The notes beneath the pieces were generated by a model. That model worked only from the letters and a program-made list of their open reading frames with translations. It was not told where the DNA came from and did not search any database. Positions 35,456-43,430 of a stretch of DNA of 64,000 nucleotides are shown piece after piece. A program made the translations under genes and the position numbers. Numbering within the stretch: the first letter of the stretch is position 1; each line of letters opens with the position of its first letter. Origin of the DNA: Anoxybacillus tepidamans PS2 (GTDB taxonomy: Bacteria > Bacillota > Bacilli > Bacillales > Anoxybacillaceae); NCBI RefSeq assembly GCF_000620165.1, contig NZ_JHVN01000001.1, positions 310,001 to 374,000 of the forward strand. Direction: 5' to 3'.

Positions 35456-35852
35456 TGACTGACATCTCCTCGCCATTCATAAATGTAAACCTTCCGCCAA
35501 ACGAAGCAACGACGACAAAGCCACAGCGTCCACTAGATTCAGCTGACTATTCTCTAAGCCTCATCAAACTCTACCTTTCTCCTTACTCTCCGTAAATTTT
35601 TTGCGACGAGGCAACAAGTCGCACCGGGTCGCCTGGGCGGCGGGCGGTGTATTCAATGAAGGCTTTACGGCCAGTTACTTTTTCGCACGTTTCGATCACT
35701 TCTAGCCTAAGCCGTTGCCTAGGTTATAAATGGAAATTTTCTTTCCTGTTTTTTCAGGTTCATCAGCTATTTCTATGTACTTACAACTCTGCGATGAATA
35801 CCGTATCCCTTCTTTATCATAGATTTGCGAACATACACGCAAAAGCCCCCAT
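35456..35852. other. Decayed intergenic DNA between the Rpn-like gene and murQ
   Basis: No intact gene is present. The minus strand carries a galE relic at about 35583-35790. A short open stretch before it (about 35490-35560, VDAVALSSLLRLAEGLHL) ends without a recognisable start and may be further debris. Confidence 0.55.
35583..35790 (-). pseudogene. galE: galE (UDP-glucose 4-epimerase) C-terminal remnant
   Basis: On the minus strand KTGKKISIYNLGNGLG is followed, after a shift of frame, by LEVIETCEKVTGRKAFIEY and RRPGDPVRLVASSQKIYGE, then TAA at 35583. These are consecutive pieces of the GalE C-terminus, where NLGNG normally continues with FSV and then the EVI helix. The gap between the two frames fits loss of about ten bases. 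The N-terminal three quarters (NAD-binding fold) and the last residues are missing, so the gene is dead. Confidence 0.8.
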
Positions 35853-36752
35853 TCACTTTAACTGCGATTGGATGGCATTGCGCAAATGTCCGTTATGCGC
35901 GTCGAGCACTTCATAAACTTTTTCGCCTGTTAAACCGGTAATAAGAGAGAATACGGCTGCTTTTGTAGACTGATAGGTTTTAAGTGCTTTCTCCGCTTCT
36001 GTTTCACTTGCGCCTGTTATTTCCATAACGATATTCTTTGCCCGCTGTATAAGCTTTTGATTTGTAGGGACGACATCTACCATCAAATTGCTGTAGACTT
36101 TGCCGATGCGAATCATTGAAGCGGTTGTGAGCATATTTAAGACTAGCTTTTGAGCTGTACCGGCTTTCATTCTTGTCGATCCTGTCACAACTTCAGGACC
36201 CGTTAGGACGACAATCGCATAATCCGCTTCTTTTTCCATCTCTGAATCTCTCGTACATGTAATCGCCGCAACCGTTGCACCGACTGACTTCGCATATTTC
36301 ATGGCAGCCAATGTATAAGGGGTTCTTCCGCTCGCAGCAATGCCAACGACCACATCTTTTTTATTAACATTAATTTTTTTCATATCCTCTATCGCTAGCT
36401 CAATATTATCTTCCGCTCCTTCCATAGCGTATTGCAGTGCTTTTTCACCGCCCGCAATCACTCCTATCACTTGTTCTGATGAGGCTCCGTATGTTGGCGG
36501 GCATTCGGATGCATCAAGCACTCCTAAGCGTCCGCTTGTACCGGCCCCGACATAGATGAGTCGGCCGCCATTGTTAAACGCCGCGACAATTCGGTCAACA
36601 ACGTCTGCAATCGCTGGCAATGCTGCCTCAACAGCTTGCGGAACAACCTTGTCTTCTTCGTTAATTTTTTTCACAATGTCCAGACTTGATAATGTATCAA
36701 TATCCATCGTATTGGGGTTTCTTTTTTCCGTATCAATCTTGTGAAGATCCAT
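35853..36752 (-). CDS. murQ: N-acetylmuramic acid 6-phosphate etherase
   Basis: This 299-residue SIS-domain enzyme cleaves the lactyl ether of MurNAc-6-P, giving GlcNAc-6-P and D-lactate. [25 protein letters not shown] holds the SIS loop and catalytic Glu, and [13 protein letters not shown] and the KAGTAQK segment are also conserved. I choose ATG 36752, after GGAAGAGG. The longer frame to 36794 lacks a binding site. It is the last gene of a murR-murP-mupG-murQ operon. Confidence 0.95.
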   Translation of the reverse strand: MDLHKIDTEKRNPNTMDIDTLSSLDIVKKINEEDKVVPQAVEAALPAIADVVDRIVAAFNNGGRLIYVGAGTSGRLGVLDASECPPTYGASSEQVIGVIAGGEKALQYAMEGAEDNIELAIEDMKKINVNKKDVVVGIAASGRTPYTLAAMKYAKSVGATVAAITCTRDSEMEKEADYAIVVLTGPEVVTGSTRMKAGTAQKLVLNMLTTASMIRIGKVYSNLMVDVVPTNQKLIQRAKNIVMEITGASETEAEKALKTYQSTKAAVFSLITGLTGEKVYEVLDAHNGHLRNAIQSQLK

Positions 36753-36865
36753 TATGTCCTCTTCCTTTCTTGTCCTTGAACCTCGACCTTTCATAAAGCG
36801 GCTCTATGTGGGACTGCCTTTCATCGATCTGTTTTCGAAAAACTGTCTTCATTTCATTGAACTTT

Positions 36866-37924
36866 TTATATCACGATAAGCTTAAATTTTTGCCCTGGAC
36901 CGATGCAATGAATAAGGGGGATGTCTGCCTCAATAATTCTCCCTAATACGTTGACCCGTTCATCCTTTGGCAAGTTTCGCTTGGTGATTTGAAGTTCGCC
37001 TGCATATCGGCCATATTGAATATTGTCAACTGTAACAGAACCAATCGGCCGGTCACCTGTTGATGAAGGTTTCAGCTTTATACCATTGCTTTTAGCGTAA
37101 TGTCTAGAATCTTGCGACCGAATTACATCCCTTGCCGGATCGTGACGATTTGTATGAATCCCTTCAATCAGGGCGCGAATCTTTTCGCCATCCTGATTCA
37201 ATGCAACCCTTAAAGGAATGATTTGCTCGGATAGAAGCGACAACAACGATAATGTGTCTTTCTTTACGGAAACATCACCGATGAACACTTTAGCAACGTG
37301 ATATTTTACTAAAAGCTCTGCGCACGCTATATGCGGCTTCATACCGCGGTGTTTTTCCAACGTTGGAAGCCCTGCATAAATCGGTCCCCGCAGTTCATTG
37401 TCCCCGGGTATAAATGCCATTGTCGCAATCCCGTATTTTCTAAACATCTGATTCCGTTCAGCTAGAAAACGGGCATCAAGCCCCGTTTCGGGACGTGGGT
37501 AAAAATTGTGCCAAGCCTCTGCATTTTCAATGTCTAACCCTAATTGAATCCAGCGCTGAACAGTTGCTTCATTTACGGTACTAGCATTTAACCCAACCTT
37601 CATTTGCTTAGATAACTCCACGACTTCCTCATCTACATAGCCGTAATCTAGGCGGATGCCGGTCACCCCCCAATCGAGCAGCTCCTTTGGCTCGTTAATA
37701 CCTAAATAGAAAAACGATTGAGGCGACACATCTACAAATAATTGCATCCCATATTTTTGAGCAAGCAAGCCTAATCGCTTTAATTGCTCCGCATATATCG
37801 CTGGATGATCCTCGGGAATATGAAGGGAGGTAAAAATAGAACAAAATTTATATTTTTTTGTCACGGCAATCCACCGCTCCATATCAAAGTCTTGCTTTCC
37901 TAAGTAAACTGATATGCCGAGCAT
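36866..37924 (-). CDS. mupG: 6-phospho-N-acetylmuramidase (DUF871, MupG-like)
   Basis: This 352-residue protein has an N-terminal TIM barrel (GISVYLGKQDFDMERWI, then GVTGIRLDYGYVDEE) and a C-terminal cyclophilin-like domain (about 240-350, with the RPIGSVTVDN segment). In S. aureus MupG of this family cleaves MurNAc-6-P-GlcNAc into the two sugars, and its gene is clustered with murQ, murP and murR as here. The candidate acidic catalytic pair lies in the barrel (LDYGY region), not proven by eye. AGAAGGTGG precedes the ATG. Confidence 0.88.
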   Translation of the reverse strand: MLGISVYLGKQDFDMERWIAVTKKYKFCSIFTSLHIPEDHPAIYAEQLKRLGLLAQKYGMQLFVDVSPQSFFYLGINEPKELLDWGVTGIRLDYGYVDEEVVELSKQMKVGLNASTVNEATVQRWIQLGLDIENAEAWHNFYPRPETGLDARFLAERNQMFRKYGIATMAFIPGDNELRGPIYAGLPTLEKHRGMKPHIACAELLVKYHVAKVFIGDVSVKKDTLSLLSLLSEQIIPLRVALNQDGEKIRALIEGIHTNRHDPARDVIRSQDSRHYAKSNGIKLKPSSTGDRPIGSVTVDNIQYGRYAGELQITKRNLPKDERVNVLGRIIEADIPLIHCIGPGQKFKLIVI

Positions 37925-37949
37925 GTTTCCACCTTCTCTATGAAACTAG

Positions 37950-38068
37950 AAGAAGCTGTCCCATAAAAGAATCACCCCAAGCGCATTTCACAATACATAT
38001 ATCAAATATGATGTCCTATATATTGTGTTGCAGAGTCTGATCCTTTGCTTTTTGAGACAGCTTTCGGT
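37950..38068. mobile_element. MITE-like palindromic element in the murP-mupG spacer
   Basis: The segment begins GAAGCTGTCCCATAAAAG and ends as the inverse of GAAAGCTGTCTCAAAAAGC, giving imperfect terminal inverted repeats of about 20 bases. The interior is itself palindromic (CACAATACATATAT against ATATATTGTG). There is no coding capacity. GCTGTCTCAAAAA ends resemble IS1182-type termini, from memory. It may fold into a long hairpin in the operon RNA. Confidence 0.5.
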
Positions 38069-38084
38069 TTTCAAATGTGCTTGA

Positions 38085-39485
38085 TTAAACGTTTGTCATA
38101 ACATTCGTTTCCGTATTTTTTCCGATTTCCTTTGTCATTTCTTCATTAAATCCAAAAAGGTAGGTGAAAATAAATCCAGATACGTAGGCAATGAATAAAC
38201 CAATGAGATAATAAACGATCTGGTGAGCATTGACTAAAAATGTCAATGGTAAACCAGAAACACCAATGGCAATCGTCGCAACATTAAAATACGCCTGGAA
38301 TGCACCACCAACCGCCGCTCCTAGGCAGGCTGTAATGAAAGGCCTCCCTAAAGGCAAGGTGACACCGAAAATGAGTGGTTCCCCGATTCCTAAAATCCCG
38401 ACAGGAAGCCCTCCTTTAATGACTTTGCGAAGCTGCGCGTTTTTTGTTTTTAAATAGATGGCAAATGCCGCTCCCACTTGACCCGCTCCTCCCATTGCCA
38501 AAATCGGCAATAAAGGGTCATCACCGATGGAATTGATCAGTTCCATATGGACCGGCGTTAACCCTTGGTGGAGTCCTGTTACGACAAGAGGCAAAAATGT
38601 TCCAGCAAGAATCATTCCCGATAAAACACCACCAGTATCAATTAAACTTAATAACCCTTTTGTAATCAGATCAGAAATCCAACCGCCGACAGGCTGCAGA
38701 ACGATTAATGTCGCTATACCTGTAATGAGAACAGAAATGGCAGGTGTGATGATAATATCGACAGCGGCTGGAACGAAACGACGAACCTTCTTCTCAATCC
38801 ACGCCATAAAAATTGCTGCTAACATGACGCCCACAAGACCGCCGCGTCCAGGTACAAGCTTTTCACCAAACAGCGTGATGTTTGCGAGCGCAGGGTTAAT
38901 AATTAAAATTCCGGCAATCCCTCCAAGAGCGGGAGTCCCACCAAATTCTTTTGCCGCATTAATTCCGACAAAAATTCCAAGATAACTGAACAGCCCCCAG
39001 CCGATAAAGTTTAAAATCGATATAACTGTCGATTCCGGGTTAGCCCCTACCCTGATAATGACATTGGTAATCCCGGCAATTAAACCAGATGCGACAATCG
39101 CCGGAATGAGCGGAATGAAAATGCTTGCGATTTTCCTTAGAAAAAGCTTAAATGGTGTGGCGTTCTTCTTTTTCAAATCGGCTTTCGTTTGTTCGGCAAG
39201 ACTCGTCAGCTCATTGACGTTCAAGCTTTCAATATCGACTCCGCTTAATTTTGAAACTTCTTCCGCTACTCTTGTCACAATTCCCGGTCCCAAAATAATC
39301 TGCAGCGTTTCTTGTTCGACAACACCTAGAACACCGTCAATCTTTTTCAGTCCATCGATATCCACTTTGCTCTCGTCAACCGGTGTGACTCTTAATCTTG
39401 TCATACAATGTGTCAAACCTTTAATGTTCTGATAACCGCCCAACTTTTCGACAATCTCACTTGCCAACCGTGCATTCTTCCCCAT
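38085..39485 (-). CDS. murP: PTS N-acetylmuramic acid permease, subunit IIBC
   Basis: This 466-residue protein of the glucose/sucrose PTS family has an N-terminal IIB domain with the phosphorylated Cys in LTHCMTRLRV and a IIC domain with about ten membrane segments (GLTPVHMELINSIG, then GIGEPLIFGVTLPLGRPF). It has no IIA domain, as in known MurP, which borrows IIA from the glucose PTS. The murR, mupG and murQ neighbours support MurNAc (or MurNAc-GlcNAc) as the sugar. Confidence 0.9.
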   Translation of the reverse strand: MGKNARLASEIVEKLGGYQNIKGLTHCMTRLRVTPVDESKVDIDGLKKIDGVLGVVEQETLQIILGPGIVTRVAEEVSKLSGVDIESLNVNELTSLAEQTKADLKKKNATPFKLFLRKIASIFIPLIPAIVASGLIAGITNVIIRVGANPESTVISILNFIGWGLFSYLGIFVGINAAKEFGGTPALGGIAGILIINPALANITLFGEKLVPGRGGLVGVMLAAIFMAWIEKKVRRFVPAAVDIIITPAISVLITGIATLIVLQPVGGWISDLITKGLLSLIDTGGVLSGMILAGTFLPLVVTGLHQGLTPVHMELINSIGDDPLLPILAMGGAGQVGAAFAIYLKTKNAQLRKVIKGGLPVGILGIGEPLIFGVTLPLGRPFITACLGAAVGGAFQAYFNVATIAIGVSGLPLTFLVNAHQIVYYLIGLFIAYVSGFIFTYLFGFNEEMTKEIGKNTETNVMTNV

Positions 39486-39563
39486 CGTTCTCCCCCTTGT
39501 TATCGTGAAGATACCAAATCAGAAAACGCTTTCACCACATGGTATTAACATCATTAGAAGTGT

Positions 39564-40424
39564 TTACATGCCATCATTCCGTTTGGACATTTTTACTGCT
39601 TCTCTTGTTCGTTCTAAAGCAGCAATACTTTCATCATAATTTTGGCTCATCATGCCAACGTATAGAATATCGATAACATTGAGCTGGGCAATTCGCGAAC
39701 TCATCGCTCCGCTGCGAATGCTTTTTTCTAACGAGCTCGTATATAACGAAATATCAGCAAGCTCAGAAACGGGGTTGGATCCGAATTTTGTTAAAGAAAT
39801 AATCGTCGCTCCGTTTTCCTTCGCCAATGTTAAAGAACGAATAATATCTTCTGTTTGACCGGAGTAAGAAATCCCAAAAGCAACGTCATCCTTTGTCAGG
39901 TTGGCACTGATCATTCCTTGTGTATCATAATCAAATCCTGTTTCGCACCAACGGTTAATCCTTGTCAATTTTTGCTTAAAATCTTGCGCGATCAATGCCG
40001 AAGCACCAATTCCGTAAACCGCAATCTTGCGCGCTTTACTTAAAGTGCGAATTGCTTTTTCCACTTCATCCTTTGATAACACCGATAACGTATCCTGAAT
40101 GGATTGAATATTGTTGTTCGATACCGATGTGATGACCGAATCAACGGAACCGTTTATCGGCACTTCTTGGTAGGACTGGTTCTGTTCGTTCCGATTGGCA
40201 AGGTCCCCGGCAATCCGCAGCTTCAGTTCTTGAAAACCTTTACAATTTATCGTCCGCGACAAGCGAATAATCGTGGCTTCGCTGACATTGGTTCGCTGCG
40301 ACAGCTTTTGAATCGACAGTTTTACAACTTCATCAGGATGCTTTAAAATATACTCCGCAGCTTTCCTTTCAGACGGTTTTAACGAATCAAGCGACTCCTG
40401 AATACTAATTAACCCCCCTTTCAA
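39564..40424 (-). CDS. murR: RpiR-family regulator of MurNAc catabolism
   Basis: This regulator of about 287 residues has an N-terminal HTH_6 domain (LKPSERKAAEYIL, then RTNVSEATIIRLSRTINCKGFQELK) and a C-terminal SIS sugar-phosphate domain (AVYGIGASALIAQDF, then GISYSGQTEDII). MurNAc-6-P is the known effector of MurR. I choose the TTG at 40424, preceded by AAGGAGGGGGAAGTG. GTG 40427 is equally possible. The ATG frames from 40475 would place that Shine-Dalgarno inside the gene. It heads the mur operon. Confidence 0.87.
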   Translation of the reverse strand: MKGGLISIQESLDSLKPSERKAAEYILKHPDEVVKLSIQKLSQRTNVSEATIIRLSRTINCKGFQELKLRIAGDLANRNEQNQSYQEVPINGSVDSVITSVSNNNIQSIQDTLSVLSKDEVEKAIRTLSKARKIAVYGIGASALIAQDFKQKLTRINRWCETGFDYDTQGMISANLTKDDVAFGISYSGQTEDIIRSLTLAKENGATIISLTKFGSNPVSELADISLYTSSLEKSIRSGAMSSRIAQLNVIDILYVGMMSQNYDESIAALERTREAVKMSKRNDGM

Positions 40425-41031
40425 CACTTCCCCCTCCTTTCTCGTCATGGTAGTTATCATTTTTATATTCAGCATCTAAAGTTTTATTACATGAACCAGT
40501 TATTTTTTTGTAGTTTTGTTTCGTGAGCAAATAACAGTTGTTTCATGCAGGCAATCTAAGGTATTCGAATGTTAGTGTCATAAAAGGTGATAAAATTCTC
40601 AATAACAACGGTTTGAAATTCCACCAAAATAACAAAACAACATCTTAGACGGAGTGAAGAAACAGCGCTGAAGCTTGGGAGTTTTTTATGATTCGGGAGT
40701 TATATTAGAAAAGCTGGAATTAAGTAGTGATTGATTCAGGAAACGGAATTTAATTAGAAAGTACTTCCGTCAGTATTTAAGGAAGGAGGAAATTCGCATA
40801 CTGTGGAAAAAAGAGCGAATGATCTGGGACAACGCTCTTCGTTCTCGTGGCACAGTGGTTCGTTTTGCGATGGGGCTATCTTAGCAGAGATGTCGCGACC
40901 ATGCATGGTCAAAACGAACGAACTTCTAACTTTTATCCATCAATTCCCTCAACCTTCAACATTGTACTCTTTTTAAAAAATTTTTATAATCAAATCTAAG
41001 ATGTTAGATTATAGCAAAAAGGAAGATGTCT
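40425..41031. other. Gene-poor region between divergent murR and the LCP gene
   Basis: About 600 bases contain inverted half-sites near murR (40490-40546), a perfect palindrome GACCATGCATGGTC at 40897-40910 and the LCP promoter. A 56-codon frame starting at GTG 40803 has a poorly spaced ribosome binding site and no family resemblance. I see no convincing gene. Confidence 0.5.
40962..40990 (+). promoter_or_regulatory. Promoter of the LCP gene with adjacent palindrome
   Basis: TTGTAC (40962-40967) and TATAAT (40985-40990) are 17 bases apart. ATCTAAGATGTTAGAT (40994-41009), a palindrome with 6-bp arms, covers the predicted start point and may be an operator. Confidence 0.6.
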
Positions 41032-41967
41032 ATGAGAAAAAATAAGCGAAAAAAGAAAAAGTGGCCGAAAATTATTGGAACCATCGTTGTATTTTTGTTG
41101 TTAGGCATTGGCATATACACATATTCCGTTTATTATCATATTCAACAAACTGCAAAAGAAATGCACGAACCAGTTAAGCGCACAACGTCTGAGAAACGAA
41201 CCGTGCCATTATCGTTAAAAAAGCGAACTCCGATTTCAATTTTACTAATAGGGGTCGATGAGCGAAACAGGGATCGAGGCCGTGCTGATTCGCTAATTGT
41301 AATCACTGTTAATCCTAATAAACAATCGCTGGAAATGCTCAGTATTCCTCGAGATACGAGAACAGAGATCATTGGAAAAGGAACAGAAGATAAAATCAAC
41401 CACTCTTACGCTTTTGGCGGTGTAGAAATGACAATGTCGACTGTAGAACATTTCTTAGATATCCCAATCGATTACTATATTAAGGTTAATATGGAAAGTT
41501 TCAGAGACATTGTCAATGCTGTCGGCGGCGTCACAGTAAACAACCCATTCCCATTCACATACGGAGGAGTGACATTTGCGAAAGGCGACATTACATTAAA
41601 TGGTGATCAGGCGCTCAAATATGCGCGTATGCGTCATGAGGATCCGCGTGGCGATTTTGGCCGTCAAGATCGACAAAAGCAAATCATCGAAGCAATTATC
41701 GAAAAAGGAGCAAGCTTCTCTTCTTTGACAAATTACAATGACATCCTAACAGCTATTGGGAAAAATATAAAAACAAACTTAACGTTCGAGCAGATGAAGG
41801 AGATTCAGGCAAATTACAAGGAAGCGAGACGACATATTGAACAGCTTCATATTACTGGGGAAGGAACAAAAATCAATGGAATTTATTATTTGATTGTACC
41901 CGAACAAGAACGTTTAGCGATCTCCCGTAAGTTGCGAGAACATTTAGAGTTGCCAGCTTCACCTTAA
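41032..41967 (+). CDS. LytR-CpsA-Psr (LCP) family cell-wall glycopolymer ligase
   Basis: This 311-residue membrane-anchored enzyme has a basic N-terminus, one TM helix (about 13-33) and an extracytoplasmic LCP domain. Visible motifs are LLIGVDERNRDRGRADSLIV with catalytic Asp/Arg residues, SIPRDTRTEI, and ALKYARMRHEDPRGDFGRQDRQ. LCP enzymes attach teichoic acids or other polymers to peptidoglycan using undecaprenyl-linked donors. I choose ATG 41032, six bases after AGGAAG. It is a one-gene unit. Which of the TagT/U/V paralogues it matches cannot be told. Confidence 0.92.
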   Translation: MRKNKRKKKKWPKIIGTIVVFLLLGIGIYTYSVYYHIQQTAKEMHEPVKRTTSEKRTVPLSLKKRTPISILLIGVDERNRDRGRADSLIVITVNPNKQSLEMLSIPRDTRTEIIGKGTEDKINHSYAFGGVEMTMSTVEHFLDIPIDYYIKVNMESFRDIVNAVGGVTVNNPFPFTYGGVTFAKGDITLNGDQALKYARMRHEDPRGDFGRQDRQKQIIEAIIEKGASFSSLTNYNDILTAIGKNIKTNLTFEQMKEIQANYKEARRHIEQLHITGEGTKINGIYYLIVPEQERLAISRKLREHLELPASP

Positions 41968-42074
41968 AAATAAATAAATTAAAGTGCCTAGAACCATACA
42001 TTGTTCTGAATGAATATATCCGTTCATTGATTTCTAAATAAAGTAAATTAAATGATTGATAAACGTCTGTTCAT

Positions 42075-42110
42075 AAAAACCCCGCCTCAACTTTTTGAAG
42101 CGGGGTTTTT
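42075..42110. terminator. Bidirectional terminator between LCP and lipoprotein genes
   Basis: AAAACCCCGC-C-TCAA pairs with TTGA-A-GCGGGGTTTT, with A and T tracts on each side. Confidence 0.88.
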
Positions 42111-42112
42111 GC

Positions 42113-42544
42113 TTATTCGTCCTTATTGTCTTTATCTCTGTCATCTTTAGAGTCTTCAATAGGATCTTCTGGGTCTGGAACGCGGTCTTTTTCGTCATCT
42201 CCCGGTCCGTTGTTCGTGTCGTTTCCAGGAGCTAGGTTATTGTTGTTATTATTGTTTGGCGTTATTTTACCATTGTTGTTTGGTGTCACATTGCCATTGT
42301 TGTTGTCCGGCACCATGTCGCGGTTGTTGTTATTGTTCACGTCCGGGACGATGTTGCGGTTTTTCGCATCGTCTTTTTGGTTGATGTCATCTGCCGGATT
42401 CATATCCCGATCGTTTAAGTTTTGGTTTTGTGTCGGAGGCGGCGGGTTTTGGTTATCGTTGTCGCGATTAACGTTGCACCCTGTTGCTAGCAACATAGCG
42501 ACAAACACGCCAAACAATCTTATAAATAGCGCTTTTTTCTTCAT
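42113..42544 (-). CDS. Asn/Asp-rich low-complexity lipoprotein
   Basis: This 143-residue protein has a lipoprotein signal (basic start, hydrophobic core, lipobox LATGC with Cys about 23). The rest is almost wholly Asn, Asp, Pro and Gly: a PPPP stretch, runs of Asn such as NNNNN, and a highly acidic C-terminus. No folded domain is apparent. It should be anchored to the outer face of the membrane as a flexible, charged chain. The family is not recognised. Homopolymer-like codon runs suggest slippage-prone length variation. Confidence 0.8.
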   Translation of the reverse strand: MKKKALFIRLFGVFVAMLLATGCNVNRDNDNQNPPPPTQNQNLNDRDMNPADDINQKDDAKNRNIVPDVNNNNNRDMVPDNNNGNVTPNNNGKITPNNNNNNNLAPGNDTNNGPGDDEKDRVPDPEDPIEDSKDDRDKDNKDE

Positions 42545-42629
42545 TCGTCTTCTCCTTTCTGTTCATAATATGGGCCTATGTAAGACCGGTCTTCTTTTAT
42601 AGTGTCCCAGAAGACGTTTTTCATGCATA

Positions 42630-42676
42630 AAAAATCCTCTTCCCTTGAACACAATGTGTTTTACGGGAAGAGGATG
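42630..42676 (-). terminator. Terminator of fabZ
   Basis: ATCCTCTTCCC pairs perfectly with GGGAAGAGGAT, and the minus strand continues TTTTTTA. Confidence 0.85.
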
Positions 42677-42679
42677 ATG

Positions 42680-43117
42680 TTAGGCGTCCTGTTTATCTCC
42701 AAGAGCAAACATGATTTCCGTTTCGCAGACGAGTTCTCCGTCCACCGTAGCGATTCCCTTTCCTTTACCGACAGAACCTTTGGCGCGGATGATTTCCACC
42801 TCTAAACGAAGCTGATCGCCTGGTTTCACTTGCTTTTTAAAACGGCAGTTGTCAATGCCGGCAAAAAAAGCAAGACGGCCGCGGTTTTCTTCCTTCATAA
42901 GCATCGCCACCGCTCCAACCTGAGCTAACGCTTCAATAATTAACACTCCTGGCATCACTGGATATTCAGGGAAGTGGCCAGCAAAAAACTGTTCGTTCAC
43001 AGTAACGTTTTTAATTCCGACAGCCCGTTTTCCTTCCTCGATTTCTAAAATGCGATCAACTAATAAAAATGGATAACGGTGCGGGATAATGCTTTGAATT
43101 TGTTGAACATCAAGCAT
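42680..43117 (-). CDS. fabZ: 3-hydroxyacyl-[acyl-carrier-protein] dehydratase FabZ
   Basis: This 145-residue hot-dog fold enzyme dehydrates beta-hydroxyacyl-ACP in fatty acid elongation. The catalytic His is in [14 protein letters not shown] and the Glu in [11 protein letters not shown]. The N-terminal [14 protein letters not shown] is typical. It lies about 60 bases after the EpuA-like gene, next to flhO/flhP and mbl, the same neighbourhood as in B. subtilis. Confidence 0.96.
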   Translation of the reverse strand: MLDVQQIQSIIPHRYPFLLVDRILEIEEGKRAVGIKNVTVNEQFFAGHFPEYPVMPGVLIIEALAQVGAVAMLMKEENRGRLAFFAGIDNCRFKKQVKPGDQLRLEVEIIRAKGSVGKGKGIATVDGELVCETEIMFALGDKQDA

Positions 43118-43174
43118 ATGTATTGGCCTCCTTTTGTTTATGTATAAAGAGGAAGGACAGCTCCTTCCTTTGTC

Positions 43175-43414
43175 TTAATGACCATTTGTATTTTTCTCGA
43201 CAATATCAATAATATGCTGCCACGTCGATGGCTTTAACGCATCAAGCGGTTTGCCGTCACCGAGAACGCTGTAGCCGACCATCGCCCCGATCACCGTGCT
43301 TACAACTATGAGCGCAGCTACAATGACAAGGCGAAGCCAAATCGGAAGCAGGCGGTTCGATTGCCGCCTCCAGCGCCGCTTGGTCTTCTGTTCTTCTTGG
43401 CGTTGTTCATTCAT
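43175..43414 (-). CDS. EpuA-like small membrane protein (DNA-directed RNA polymerase subunit beta family in databases)
   Basis: This 79-residue protein has a basic, Arg/Gln-rich cytoplasmic start and one TM helix (about 24-46, LPIWLRLVIVAALIV). It then has the conserved GYSVLGDGKPLDALKPSTWQHIIDIV. That pattern is the EpuA family. Public databases often label it an RNA polymerase beta subunit, a name I consider misleading because nothing here resembles polymerase. It lies between flhP and fabZ, 16 bases after flhP, so is probably co-transcribed. Confidence 0.85.
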   Translation of the reverse strand: MNEQRQEEQKTKRRWRRQSNRLLPIWLRLVIVAALIVVSTVIGAMVGYSVLGDGKPLDALKPSTWQHIIDIVEKNTNGH

Positions 43415-43430
43415 TTTATGCTCTCCCTCA

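Noticed and set aside
40803-40975. 56-codon plus-strand frame with a GGAGG upstream
   Set aside because: The spacing to GTG is about 14 bases, and the product shows no family resemblance or fold-like pattern.
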